From the NCBI GenBank assembly GCA_019115785.1, contig DXCX01000015.1, forward strand, positions 1-60,751: DNA of 60,751 nt, written 5' to 3'. This DNA comes from Candidatus Intestinimonas merdavium. Lineage in GTDB: Bacteria > Bacillota > Clostridia > Oscillospirales > Oscillospiraceae. The position numbers and the translations under genes are program-made. Below, piece by piece: positions 51,664-60,722 of this stretch (positions are counted from its first letter, which is position 1; every line of letters begins with the position of its first letter). The notes under the pieces are model-generated. The model searched no databases. It was given only the letters and a program-made list of their open reading frames with translations, and had not been told where the DNA came from.

Positions 51664-51719
51664 CAGGCGCCTCCGTCTCTCTCCCCGTGGGGAAATGAGA
51701 CGGAGGCGCCTGTGTTTTC
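51664..51719 (+). terminator. Terminator before the P-type ATPase gene
   Basis: A perfect 16-bp stem CAGGCGCCTCCGTCTC / GAGACGGAGGCGCCTG followed by TGTTTTCC. Confidence 0.85.
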
Positions 51720-51849
51720 CCTGGATCATTGGTCCCTATGCGTCCCAGGAGAAAAAATGCCTCCTATTGTCCGCCTTTCTTCACGGAAAAAGGGAGTTAG
51801 ACTGGTGGTATACTTGTCCATACAGAATATGGAAAAGAGGGGACGCAGA

Positions 51850-54495
51850 ATGAAAGCGTGGTACGCCATGGGCACCAGAGCGGTGCTGGAGGAGCTGAAG
51901 ACCAGCGGTACGAAGGGCCTCTCCGCCAAGGAGGCGGGGTACCGGCTGGAGACAGGAGGGCGCAATGAGCTCAAAGCCCGGCAGGGGCCGGGACTTTTAC
52001 GGCGGCTGGTGGGACAGCTCAAGGACCCCATGGTATTGGTACTGCTGGGGGCGGCAGGACTGTCACTGTGGGCCGGGGGCGGCTCCGACTGGGTGGAGGC
52101 CGTCATCATTTTGGGCATCGTCCTCCTCAACGCTGTTATCTCCCTCTCCCAGGAGGACAGCGCCCAGCGGGCCCTGGAAGCCCTCCGGGACCTGTCCGCC
52201 CCTATGGCCAACGCGGTACGGGACGGAACACCCTGTCGGGTGGAGGCTGCTCAACTGGTGCCCGGAGACCTTATCCATCTGGAGGCTGGCGATCTGGTCC
52301 CCGCCGACGCCCGGGTCCTCACCGCCGCGGGCCTCACCGCCGATGAGTCGGCCATGACGGGAGAGTCCCTCCCTGTCACCAAGGAGGCCTGCGGAGCGCT
52401 CCCACCGGAGACTCCGCTGGGGGACCGGAAAAACATGGTCCTTTCCGGCACTGTCATCACCGGAGGCCGTGGAATCTGTGTCATTACCGGCACCGGCATG
52501 GATACCGAAATGGGACACATTGCCGGTCTCTTGTTGGAACAAAAGGAAGGGGAAACGCCTTTACAAAAGAAGATGGCGGAAATTTCAGGGACTTTGTCCT
52601 TTTTGTGCCTATGTATCTGCGCGGTGATGTTTGGAGTGGGGCTCCTGCGGGGAAAGGGCATTTTGGACATGTTCCTCACTGCCGTGTCCCTGGCGGTGGC
52701 CGCCATTCCTGAGGGCCTTCCGGCGGTGGTGACCATCGTGCTGGCCCTTGGGGTGCAGCGGATGGCCAGACGGGGGGCCATCGTCCGCCGACTGCCGGCG
52801 GTGGAGACGCTGGGCTGCGCCGGGGTGATCTGCTCGGACAAGACGGGGACTCTGACCCAGAATAAGATGACGGTTCAGGAGGTGTGGACGGCAGGGGGGG
52901 ATCGAAATGAGGTACTGGCCGCCGGTGCCTTGTGCGGGGATGCCGCCCTGGTCAGGGACGGAGGCGGAAGCCGGGCGGTAGGGGACCCAACCGAGTGCGC
53001 CATCGTGGAGGCGGCCCATACCGCCGGGCTGGACAAGACCGAACTGGAGCGAAGGTACCCCCGAAAGGGGGAGGCCCCCTTTGACTCCGCCCGTAAGCGG
53101 ATGAGCACCCTTCACCCGGCGGAGGGCGGTGGCTGCCGCCTGTTGGTAAAGGGAGCGCCCGATGTTCTGTTTCCCCTGTGCATCAAGGCCCTGGGGACTA
53201 GTGGGGAGGTGGCCTTTACCCCCTCCATGGCCCGGCGGGCGGCAGCGGCCAATGAGGCCATGGCCCAGCGGGCCCTCCGGGTGCTGGCGGTGGCCCGGCG
53301 GGATTTGCCCTCCCTGCCGGCGGGTACCGATACCCAGAGCCTGGAGCGGGGACTTACCCTTGTGGGGCTGGTGGGCATGATGGACCCGCCCCGGCCGGAG
53401 GTGAAGGGGGCGGTGGCCCGGTGCTTCACCGCCGGGATCCGTCCGGTGATGATCACCGGGGACCATAGGCTTACCGCTCTGGCCGTGGCCCGGCAGCTGG
53501 AGCTGCTGCGGCCCGGGGATGTGGCCATCACCGGGGAGGAGCTGGACTTTATGCCCCAGGATATGCTGGAGCGGGAGGTGGAGCGCTTTTCGGTCTACGC
53601 CCGGGTGACTCCGGAGCACAAGATGCGCATTGTCAAGGCGTGGCAGAAGCGGGGGCGGGTGGTGGCTATGACAGGGGATGGGGTCAACGATGCCCCGGCC
53701 CTAAAGGCTGCCGACATTGGCTGCGCCATGGGACGCTCCGGCACCGATGTGGCGAAGGGAGCCGCCGATATGGTGCTCACCGACGACAACTTTACCACCA
53801 TCGTCCAGGCGGTGGAGGAGGGGCGGGGCATCTTTGCCAACATCCGCAAGGCCATTCACTACCTGCTCTCCTGTAATATTGGGGAGATCGCCGCCGTGGC
53901 CCTGGCCACCGCCCTGGATTTGCCCCGGACACCACTGACTCCGGTACAGCTTCTGTGGCTCAACCTGGTGACCGACTCTCTTCCTGCCCTGGCCCTGGGG
54001 GTGGAGCCGGTGGAGGAAGGGGTCATGGAGGAGGGGCCCCGGCCCGCCCACGTCAGCCTCTTTACCAGACAGTTTTCTCTGCAGCTCGCCTGGCAGGGGT
54101 TGCTGGTGGGAGGGGTCACCCTGGCCGCCTGGGGACTGGGCTGGGGCATGGCTGCCGACGGCGGTGCCCTGGCCGGCACCATGGCCTTTGCCACCCTGAC
54201 GCTGTGTCAGCTCTTCCATGCCTTTGATGTGCGCAGCGACCATAAGACGGTGGCCGAGCTGGGCGTGACCTCCAACCGGGCCATGGTCCGGGCCTTCCTG
54301 GTGGGGGCGGCCCTTTTACTCTCCGCCCTGATCTTCCCGCCTCTGCGGCTGGTTTTTGGCACCGTGGCCATGTCCCCAAAGGCGTGGGGATGGGTGGTGC
54401 TCCTCTCCCTTGTCCCGGCGGTGGCCAGCGAGCTGAATAAAGTGCTCCACAGAGCGCAGGGGAAAAAGAGGGACCAGCATCCTGTCCGCATCTGA
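51850..54495 (+). CDS. Calcium-transporting P-type ATPase (P2A)
   Basis: 881 residues. N-terminal cation-ATPase domain (about 5-70), actuator domain with MTGESLPVTKEA, the M4 metal site PEGLPAVV, phosphorylation motif CSDKTGTLTQN (Asp near 324), and hinge MTGDGVNDAPALKAADIGCA. M6 LWLNLVTDSLPALALG carries the acidic and Asn ligands typical of Ca2+ (SERCA/PMR1-type) pumps. It would expel Ca2+ (or Mn2+) from the cell. ATG 51850 follows AGAGGGGAC; longer readings cross the terminator upstream and are rejected. Confidence 0.93.
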   Translation: MKAWYAMGTRAVLEELKTSGTKGLSAKEAGYRLETGGRNELKARQGPGLLRRLVGQLKDPMVLVLLGAAGLSLWAGGGSDWVEAVIILGIVLLNAVISLSQEDSAQRALEALRDLSAPMANAVRDGTPCRVEAAQLVPGDLIHLEAGDLVPADARVLTAAGLTADESAMTGESLPVTKEACGALPPETPLGDRKNMVLSGTVITGGRGICVITGTGMDTEMGHIAGLLLEQKEGETPLQKKMAEISGTLSFLCLCICAVMFGVGLLRGKGILDMFLTAVSLAVAAIPEGLPAVVTIVLALGVQRMARRGAIVRRLPAVETLGCAGVICSDKTGTLTQNKMTVQEVWTAGGDRNEVLAAGALCGDAALVRDGGGSRAVGDPTECAIVEAAHTAGLDKTELERRYPRKGEAPFDSARKRMSTLHPAEGGGCRLLVKGAPDVLFPLCIKALGTSGEVAFTPSMARRAAAANEAMAQRALRVLAVARRDLPSLPAGTDTQSLERGLTLVGLVGMMDPPRPEVKGAVARCFTAGIRPVMITGDHRLTALAVARQLELLRPGDVAITGEELDFMPQDMLEREVERFSVYARVTPEHKMRIVKAWQKRGRVVAMTGDGVNDAPALKAADIGCAMGRSGTDVAKGAADMVLTDDNFTTIVQAVEEGRGIFANIRKAIHYLLSCNIGEIAAVALATALDLPRTPLTPVQLLWLNLVTDSLPALALGVEPVEEGVMEEGPRPAHVSLFTRQFSLQLAWQGLLVGGVTLAAWGLGWGMAADGGALAGTMAFATLTLCQLFHAFDVRSDHKTVAELGVTSNRAMVRAFLVGAALLLSALIFPPLRLVFGTVAMSPKAWGWVVLLSLVPAVASELNKVLHRAQGKKRDQHPVRI

Positions 54496-54560
54496 GCGGG
54501 ATGGGAAGTGTGCTCGGCTCTGGCGGGCCAAGAGGCCAAAGGATGAAGAGGACGAAAATA

Positions 54561-54594
54561 AAAAGGCTGGAGCTCCGGCTCCAGCCTTTTCCAT
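54561..54594. terminator. Bidirectional terminator between convergent genes
   Basis: 13-bp stem AAAAGGCTGGAGC / GCTCCAGCCTTTT serves the ATPase and the phosphate butyryltransferase-like gene. Confidence 0.85.
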
Positions 54595-54614
54595 GTGTAT
54601 ATTGGGTATGACGC

Positions 54615-55553
54615 TCAGCCCTGTTCGGCCTTGTTCTTCTTCCGCCAGGCGTCCAGCACAGCGCAGAACACCAGGGACAGATAGGTCTCATCCGCATTGG
54701 CGCTGCGGCTGGTGAGGGCAATGGGTACCTTGGCGCCCACCACGGCGCCGCAGGTGACAGCATGGGCATGGATGAGCCAGCTCTTCACCAGCGTATTGGC
54801 GGTGGAGAGGTCGGGGGCAATGATGCCGTCGAAGCCGCCGCCGCTCCAGGGACAGTCGTAGTGCTTCAAACGGGCGGCCTCCTTGCTCAGAATGAGGTCG
54901 TAGGCAATGGGGCCCCACAGCTCGCAGTCGGCAAAGGGCTTCTGCTTCTGCTCGGCGACCAGACGCTGGGCCTCCACGGTGTCCTGCATGTGGAAGGTCA
55001 CCTGCTCCACCAGGCTCAGCAGGGCCAGCTTGGGGTTCTCGTAGCCGAAGGCCTTCAGAGCGTCGGCGGTATTTTTGATGATGGCCTTCTTCTGGGTCAT
55101 GTTGGGCTTAATGATGACGGTCATGTCGCTCAGGGCCAGCAGCTTGGGGTACTCAGGCAGAGAGGCCAGAGAGACGTGACTCATAAGCCGCTCGGTCCGC
55201 AGGCCATTCTTGCCGTCCAGCACCGGCATCAGGAAGTCGCGGGTGGGGATGTTGCCGCGCATGAGCACATCGCCATCCCCGGAGTTGATGATGTCGATGG
55301 CCATCTGGGTCATATTGTGTCCGGGAGGGGTGTCCACCATGGTGTAGGGCTCCTTCTCCAGACCAAATTGCTCCAGAACTGTAATGGTCCGGGCGCGGTC
55401 GCCCACCAGCACCGGCTGAACCAGACCCTTTTCCTGTGCGGCAAAGAGGCCCTTGAGCATGTTCTCACCGTCGGAACCGGCCAGGATCACCCGCATGGGA
55501 CGGGACATCTTGGGTACGCGCTCCAGGATCGCGTCGAAATTTTTCAATTCCAT
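54615..55553 (-). CDS. ptb: Phosphate butyryltransferase-like enzyme
   Basis: 312 residues of the phosphate acetyl/butyryltransferase family, which exchanges CoA of an acyl-CoA for phosphate. Landmarks: RVILAGSDGENMLKGL at the start, GDGDVLMRGNIPTRDFLMPV (about 92-111), and the C-terminal GAVVGAKVPIALTSRSANADE (about 273-293) of the acyl/CoA site. The last motif and the length suit Ptb (about 300) rather than Pta (about 330). No butyrate kinase is next to it. Could instead be a phosphate acetyltransferase or act on branched acyl-CoA. Confidence 0.85.
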   Translation of the reverse strand: MELKNFDAILERVPKMSRPMRVILAGSDGENMLKGLFAAQEKGLVQPVLVGDRARTITVLEQFGLEKEPYTMVDTPPGHNMTQMAIDIINSGDGDVLMRGNIPTRDFLMPVLDGKNGLRTERLMSHVSLASLPEYPKLLALSDMTVIIKPNMTQKKAIIKNTADALKAFGYENPKLALLSLVEQVTFHMQDTVEAQRLVAEQKQKPFADCELWGPIAYDLILSKEAARLKHYDCPWSGGGFDGIIAPDLSTANTLVKSWLIHAHAVTCGAVVGAKVPIALTSRSANADETYLSLVFCAVLDAWRKKNKAEQG

Positions 55554-55675
55554 ATTGTCATCTCCGATCCACTTTAAACCATGTGGCTGCCGCGCAGCCT
55601 GTCTTGTCCCAGTATAGCCTATTTCCCGGGCGATGACAAGAGAAATTAGGAAAAAGGAAATTTTCAGGCCACAAA

Positions 55676-55705
55676 CGAAAGACCGCCGCCCGGGTGGGCG
55701 GCGGT
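55676..55705 (-). terminator. Terminator after the CofE-like gene
   Basis: ACCGCCGCCC / GGGCGGCGGT stem followed on the minus strand by CTTTCGTTTG. Confidence 0.7.
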
Positions 55706-55714
55706 GAGATATGG

Positions 55715-56497
55715 TTAGCCCTGCTCGGCGGCCTCACGGGAGGCGATGTCTGCCTGCGCCTTGGCCTCCAGTGCGGCGGCATCCTCCCTGGGGACCTCAC
55801 GGATGAGGATGAATGGGGTGAGCTGACGGACCTGACCGGCGGGGTTGTCACCAATGAGCTTGGAGAGCTTCTCGTCGGGCCAGTCCTTTAAAGCCGAGCA
55901 CTTACCCAGGATCTCCTGGGCCAGAGCGTTGGCGTCCACGATCATGGAAACCACGCCGGTCTCCTTGAGCACCTTGTCACACACGCCGTCGGGGTCGGCG
56001 GGGATACGGATGCCCATCTGGGCATACTCCTCAATGTCGTGGCCGAAGAAGCCGTCCAGGCCGTAAACCTCATCGCCGGCGATCTTATAAAACGTACCAT
56101 GGATTCCCCGGAGCTTGTCGATGGCGGCCCGGAAGGCGGCCCACAGGATCTTGGGAGCGCCGCACTGGTTGATGGCAAACTGCATTTTATAGGGGACGCC
56201 GGCGCCGGGGCCCGCCTTGGTCTGCACCACACAGCGGCAGAGGATATTGGCCAACAGCCCGGGCTTTACGTCCTCGGCGTAGACCACCCGCTTCTGGCAC
56301 AGGGAGACGATCTTCTCACTCACCGACACAATGTCCCCCGGCTGCCACACCGGGACCACATACTGGCGGACCAGAGCATCGTAGTCGTCGCCCACATTGA
56401 CAAAGGGGATTTGAATGGCGTGACGGGCATAGGTCTTGCCATCCACCTCGATGATGAGCTTTTTTGTGGCGTTGACGTAAAAATCTTTTGCTTCCAT
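55715..56497 (-). CDS. CofE-like (F420-0:L-glutamate ligase family) protein
   Basis: 260 residues similar to the family that adds gamma-linked Glu to coenzyme F420-0. Visible: HAIQIPFVNVGDDYDALVRQ (about 23-42), GDIVSVSEKIVSLCQKR (family-typical VVSEKIVS stretch), and GIHGTFYKIAGDEVYGLDG. Start ATG 56497 has AAGGAGC upstream. F420 is not known from this kind of bacterium, and no other F420 gene is in the window, so the substrate is probably a different cofactor or small molecule. It lies 162 bases upstream of ptb in the same direction, separated by a terminator. Confidence 0.75.
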   Translation of the reverse strand: MEAKDFYVNATKKLIIEVDGKTYARHAIQIPFVNVGDDYDALVRQYVVPVWQPGDIVSVSEKIVSLCQKRVVYAEDVKPGLLANILCRCVVQTKAGPGAGVPYKMQFAINQCGAPKILWAAFRAAIDKLRGIHGTFYKIAGDEVYGLDGFFGHDIEEYAQMGIRIPADPDGVCDKVLKETGVVSMIVDANALAQEILGKCSALKDWPDEKLSKLIGDNPAGQVRQLTPFILIREVPREDAAALEAKAQADIASREAAEQG

Positions 56498-56590
56498 AGC
56501 CGCTCCTTTTCCACGATCTTTCCCAGAGAAAAACCTCCGCTGTTCACCGCAAAGCCGGTCAAGCCCGGCGATACGGTAAAAGTATAGCCG

Positions 56591-56602
56591 TTTCCCGGGA
56601 AA
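56591..56602. promoter_or_regulatory. Candidate Noc-binding palindrome
   Basis: TTTCCCGGGAAA is a perfect 12-bp palindrome equal to the core of the Bacillus Noc site ATTTCCCGGGAAAT, differing only in the outer pair. A second partial match (ATTTCCCGGG) is at 55621. Whether the Noc here reads the same site is unknown. Confidence 0.4.
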
Positions 56603-56639
56603 AATCAACCCTTGGGGACCATTTTCCCCCAAAGGAAAA

Positions 56640-56669
56640 GGATAAAATGGGAAATGCCGGGGCACACTA
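56640..56669 (+). promoter_or_regulatory. Possible sigma-G-type promoter of the ger operon
   Basis: GGATAA (56640) and CACACTA (56663) with a 17-base spacer roughly fit the forespore sigma-G pattern (GHATR, CATWHTA) with one mismatch in each half. ger operons are sigma-G dependent in Bacillus, so the position is sensible. Confidence 0.35.
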
Positions 56670-56684
56670 GGGGCGAAAGGAGGG

Positions 56685-58232
56685 ATGGCCGTGTTCCGAC
56701 GGGACAGGAGGGAGAAAAAAGAGGAGAAGGTGCCGCCTCATCCCCGTCAAGAGCCCCGGATTTCCGGTCCGTTGACGGTAGAGAACCTGGAGCGGGTTTT
56801 CACAGACTGCGTGGACTTCGCCAAGCGGCAGGTGGCCCTGGGGGGCGATCCGGCCCGCAGGGCCACCCTGTGCTATCTCTCCGGTATGGTGAAAATGGAG
56901 CGGATCAGTGACTATATCCTGCGGCCATTGGCCCAGGACGAAATGCTGGGGAAGTGCGGTGAGGCCGAGGCGGTGACCCGTATCCAGGCCGGCGCCCTCT
57001 ATAACCTCATTGTAGAGGAGCGGACCACCGCCGACCAGGGGGTCTTCGACCTGATCAACGGCTGGTGCCTGCTCTTTTTCCCACAGACGCAGAAGGTCCT
57101 GTCCTTCCTGGTCCAGACCGAGGAAAAACGCTCGATTTCCCCATCGGAGAATGAGCCGCCCCTGAAAGGACCCCGGGATTCCTTTGTGGAATCCGTCCGT
57201 ACCAACACCTCGATTCTTCGCCGCCGGGTCCGTGCGCCGGGCCTGCGCATCAAGGAGCTGCTGGTGGGGCGGCAGACCGTGACGCCTGTGGACCTGGCGT
57301 GGATTGAGGGCATTGCCAACCCGGAGACGGTGGCCGCCGTGGAGGGACGGCTGGCCGATATGGACATCGACGGACTCATCTCCCCTGCCAGTCTGGAGGA
57401 GTATCTCACCGGGGATGTGCGTACAGCGTTTCCCACCATCCTATCCACCGAGCGGCCCGACCGCTTTTCCGCCGGCATCCTGGAGGGCCGGGTGGGAGTG
57501 CTGGTGGACGGCCAGCCCATGGGCTGGCTGCTCCCCGCCGGCCTGAGCCAGTTTTTCCGCACACCTCAGGACAAGGCCCTGAGCTGGATGGCGGCCTCGG
57601 CCCTGCTGGTGATTCGATACCTGTGTATGCTCACCACCCTCTTTCTCCCTGCCCTCTATATTGCCGCCGTCACCTTCCACCTGGAGCTGCTTCCCACCCG
57701 GCTGGCCCTGGCCATTGTGGCCGCCAAGCAGGACGTACCATTCACCACCATCTTTGAGGTGCTCATGATGCTGGTGGCCTTTGAGGTCATTCAGGAGGCC
57801 GGGCTCCGGCTCCCCAGCTCCATCGGACAGACCGTCTCCATTCTGGGAGGACTGGTGGTGGGCTCCGCTGCCGTGGAGGCCCGCATCGTCTCCCCGGTGG
57901 TCCTCATCGTGGTGGCAGCCGCCGGTATCGCCGGCTACACCATGCCCTCCCAGGACTTTGCCGCCGCCCTGCGGCTCTGGCGTTTTGCCTTCGCTGCCTT
58001 GGCCGCTCTGGCCGGCATGTTTGGCGTGGCCATGGGGGGACTTCTGCTGATCTGCCACCTTGCCTCTCTGGAGTCCTTCGGGGTGGCCTATCTATCACCA
58101 TTCGCCGCAAACGATGGGAGCCGGAGGGCTGTTTACGCCGTCCTCCGCCGTCCCCTTCCCTTTGTCAAGCTCCGGGAGGCCGCGCTTCGCACCCGAAACC
58201 GCCGCAATCAAGGCGCAGATCCGTTTTCCTAG
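56685..58232 (+). CDS. gerAA: Spore germination protein GerAA family
   Basis: 515 residues. The soluble N-terminal region (about 30-280) is GerA_N-like with VENLERVFTDCVDFAKRQ, SVRTNTSILRRRVRAPGLRIK and EGRVGVLVDGQPMGWLLPA. Several membrane segments follow (about 300-480), including FTTIFEVLMMLVAFEVIQEA and LPSSIGQTVSILGGLVVG, both highly typical. Part of the nutrient receptor in the spore inner membrane that opens as a channel on ligand binding. AAAGGAGG lies before the ATG. First gene of gerAA-gerAC-gerAB. The SpoVAF protein is a close relative, but the two partner genes favour GerAA. Confidence 0.92.
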   Translation: MAVFRRDRREKKEEKVPPHPRQEPRISGPLTVENLERVFTDCVDFAKRQVALGGDPARRATLCYLSGMVKMERISDYILRPLAQDEMLGKCGEAEAVTRIQAGALYNLIVEERTTADQGVFDLINGWCLLFFPQTQKVLSFLVQTEEKRSISPSENEPPLKGPRDSFVESVRTNTSILRRRVRAPGLRIKELLVGRQTVTPVDLAWIEGIANPETVAAVEGRLADMDIDGLISPASLEEYLTGDVRTAFPTILSTERPDRFSAGILEGRVGVLVDGQPMGWLLPAGLSQFFRTPQDKALSWMAASALLVIRYLCMLTTLFLPALYIAAVTFHLELLPTRLALAIVAAKQDVPFTTIFEVLMMLVAFEVIQEAGLRLPSSIGQTVSILGGLVVGSAAVEARIVSPVVLIVVAAAGIAGYTMPSQDFAAALRLWRFAFAALAALAGMFGVAMGGLLLICHLASLESFGVAYLSPFAANDGSRRAVYAVLRRPLPFVKLREAALRTRNRRNQGADPFS

Positions 58233-58245
58233 AGAGGAGATTATC

Positions 58246-59352
58246 ATGAGATATGTGACTCTCATCTGCCTGGCGCTGTGTGCCCTCCTGACGGGATGTT
58301 CAGCCCTGCCCTACGCCCACCAGATCGACAAAACGGTGCTCATGGAGGTATTGGGAGTGGACGCCGGAGTAGGGGAGACGGTGACGGTCACCGCCGCCAG
58401 CGGTGCCCGGTCGGGAGACCAGGACCCCCTGGTGCTCTCAGCACAGGCGGGTACCATCTCCGCCGCCTGCGCCGATATGGGGCAGCGTGGGGAGGATTTT
58501 GTCTTCTTCGGTGATGTGGAACAGGTGCTGGTGGGGGAAGAGGAGGCCCGGCGTGGTCTGGAGCCCCTGCTGGGACACATGGCCCGGGACCCGGAGCTGC
58601 GGCTGGAGGCGGAGCTGTGGGTGGTAAAGGGGACAGAGGCCGCCCAACTGCTGCTGGAGGCCGGAGAGGGGGAGAGCTTGCCCGAGCGGCTCTCCGCCAT
58701 GTCCCGAAACGCTGAGCTGCTGGGTGGGCCCCGGCCCCAGATGGCCCGTGGTGCCCTCACTGACCTGCTGGAGAACGGCGCCACCCTGCTCCCCGCTCTA
58801 GAGCGCCGGGAGGCTGAGGATGGACAGGGGGCCCAGGGGGAATATGTGCTGGAGGCGGCGGGCTACGCCGTCATCCGGGATGGAGTTCTCCAGGGCTTTA
58901 CCGATCAGGCTGCCGCCTTTGGGGCGGATTTGCTGCGGGGAATGGGAAAGGGTCAGGTACTGGAGCTCTCCGGCCCGGACCAAGGGTATACCGCCCTAAA
59001 GATCACCGGGGTAAAGACCACCTTCCGCACCGTTTTTGAAGGGGAGACCATTGTGGGATTGCGGGTGGCCTGCGCGCTTGAGACACAGGCAGTGGAGCTC
59101 TCCGGTACCGCCGCCCGGCTGGGGGAGGAGGATCGGTTGGCACTGGAGGAGGAGCTTTCCCGGCTGGCCGGAGCGGCCATGGAGGCTGCCATGGATCAGT
59201 TTCAGAGTCTGCGGGCCGACGCCATCCACCTGCTGGACCGGGTGGCGCTGGCGGTGCCCTGGAAACAGGCCGCCATGGAGGAGCAGTGGTGGCAGGCGTT
59301 TCCCCGCCTGACTCTGGAAGTGGAGGTGGAGGCCACTGTGGCCAGAAGCTGA
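58246..59352 (+). CDS. gerAC: Spore germination lipoprotein GerAC family
   Basis: 368 residues. Lipoprotein signal with lipobox LTGC (Cys near 18), then IDKTVLMEVLGVDAG, which matches the start of GerAC proteins. The C-terminal half contains MGKGQVLELSGPDQGYTA and ends in a Trp-rich stretch. The protein sits on the outer face of the spore inner membrane and is needed for receptor function. ATG 58246 has GAGAGGAGA upstream and starts 13 bases after gerAA. Confidence 0.9.
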   Translation: MRYVTLICLALCALLTGCSALPYAHQIDKTVLMEVLGVDAGVGETVTVTAASGARSGDQDPLVLSAQAGTISAACADMGQRGEDFVFFGDVEQVLVGEEEARRGLEPLLGHMARDPELRLEAELWVVKGTEAAQLLLEAGEGESLPERLSAMSRNAELLGGPRPQMARGALTDLLENGATLLPALERREAEDGQGAQGEYVLEAAGYAVIRDGVLQGFTDQAAAFGADLLRGMGKGQVLELSGPDQGYTALKITGVKTTFRTVFEGETIVGLRVACALETQAVELSGTAARLGEEDRLALEEELSRLAGAAMEAAMDQFQSLRADAIHLLDRVALAVPWKQAAMEEQWWQAFPRLTLEVEVEATVARS

Positions 59353-59370
59353 TCAGAAAGGAGACGCCCT

Positions 59371-60471
59371 ATGGAGGGAGATCAGATCTCCGCCCGGCAG
59401 CTCTACGGGATGCTGTTTACCGGGCTTTTGACCCCGGCGGTTCGAGCGCTGCCGGTACTCACCGCCGCAGTGGCGGATAAGAGCGCTTGGCTCACTGGAC
59501 TGCTGGCCTTTCCGCCCCTGCTCGGGGCCGGTTGGGCCACCTATACCTTATCCAAAGGGGCAGGGGGGCTCTCCGGCGGCCTCTGTCGGGCATTTGGTGT
59601 GACAGTGGGCCGGACCATTACAATAATATATATGTTGTGGGCCCTCTTTCTCCTGAGCTTGGAGGGAAGGCTCTATGCCGGTCGGATGGTGACCGCCGGC
59701 TACCGGGGGGCATCTCCAGCCGTCTTTTTGCTGGTGTTGCTGGGGGTGACCGTGTGGATGGCGCGGCGGAAGCTGTGTGCATTTGCCCGGAGCGCCGAGA
59801 TCTGTTTTCTGGTCCTGGCGCCGATCCTGACCCTGGTGGTGGGATTCTCTCTCCTGGATGCCCGGCCTCGCCGGGTGCTCCCGGTATGGACCCAGGACCT
59901 CCCTGCGGCCGCAGCGGCCACCCTGGTGCCGGTGGGAGTTCTCTCCGGCGGTGTTCTGGGGGGCTTTTTGGCCGGACAGGTGTCTCCCAGGGAGGGAGAT
60001 GCCAGATTGGGCCGCCGGTGGCTTCTCGGCACCTGCGTGGCCATTACACTCCTACAGCTTGGCGCAGTGGCCCAGCTGGGGGCACGGCTGTGCGCCCGAG
60101 TAGAGGTGCCTTTTTTTGAGATGGCGCGGGGGGTAGGAATGGATGGCGCCTTTCAGCGGGTGGAGTCTATCGTGATGGCCTTCTGGATCTTAAGCGACTT
60201 TGTATGGATGGGTACCCTACTATTTGCCATCAAGGCCATGGCAGCAGTGGTGGCAAAACCAAACTGGGTGAGGAGAACGCCGGTCATCGCCGCCACCTTG
60301 GCCTTCCTGGGCGCACTGTTCCTTTTTCCGGATGATTTTGCTGCCCGGGCGCTGGACGCATGGCTGGCTCCGGCGGGGCAGCTGGTGTTGGGCTTTGCTA
60401 TACCATTTGCCGCACTGCTGGGTGAATACCTGAAGAGGAGAAAGGAGGAGAGAGGGACACCGCCCTCCTAG
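59371..60471 (+). CDS. gerAB: Spore germination permease GerAB family
   Basis: 366 residues, about ten predicted membrane segments, of the APC-like superfamily member GerAB that binds the nutrient germinant. Landmarks: ISARQLYGMLFTGLLTPAVR at the N-terminus and FQRVESIVMAFWILSDFVWM (about 264-283). AAAGGAG lies 8 bases before the ATG; it starts 18 bases after gerAC. Putting the permease last gives the order A-C-B rather than the A-B-C of Bacillus gerA. Confidence 0.92.
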   Translation: MEGDQISARQLYGMLFTGLLTPAVRALPVLTAAVADKSAWLTGLLAFPPLLGAGWATYTLSKGAGGLSGGLCRAFGVTVGRTITIIYMLWALFLLSLEGRLYAGRMVTAGYRGASPAVFLLVLLGVTVWMARRKLCAFARSAEICFLVLAPILTLVVGFSLLDARPRRVLPVWTQDLPAAAAATLVPVGVLSGGVLGGFLAGQVSPREGDARLGRRWLLGTCVAITLLQLGAVAQLGARLCARVEVPFFEMARGVGMDGAFQRVESIVMAFWILSDFVWMGTLLFAIKAMAAVVAKPNWVRRTPVIAATLAFLGALFLFPDDFAARALDAWLAPAGQLVLGFAIPFAALLGEYLKRRKEERGTPPS

Positions 60472-60589
60472 CCCCTTTGGTATAGACCTATATCTTGGGG
60501 TGTAAAGAGGAAGAAATGAGATAGATATAGTTGTATTTTGCCGCAGTAAAAACAAAAGAAAGAAAAGTAAAAAAATTTGAAAAAAGGTG

Positions 60590-60619
60590 TTGACAATGGG
60601 GGGGATGATTTGGTATATT
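60590..60619 (+). promoter_or_regulatory. Strong promoter P1 of a likely rRNA operon
   Basis: Consensus TTGACA (60590) and TATATT (60614), 18-base spacer, behind an A-rich tract that could act as an UP element. Confidence 0.7.
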
Positions 60620-60693
60620 AACTGAGCGCCTTGCGAGAGGCACTGAAACAGAACGATGAAGAGAGTAAAATCTCTGAGGGCTGAAAAAAGTGC

Positions 60694-60722
60694 TTGACAA
60701 ACGCTTGCGTATCTGCTAAACT
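60694..60722 (+). promoter_or_regulatory. Strong promoter P2 of a likely rRNA operon
   Basis: Consensus TTGACA (60694) and TAAACT (60717), 17-base spacer, followed by GTTCGCGCCGGAC and a CCGGAC/GTCCGG hairpin at the window edge. Tandem strong promoters with such a leader are typical of rRNA operons; the rRNA itself would lie past the end. Confidence 0.7.

Noticed and set aside
51529..51849. Upstream extension of the P-type ATPase reading frame
   Set aside because: It would run through the end of the preceding gene and a strong terminator; ATG 51850 has its own ribosome site.
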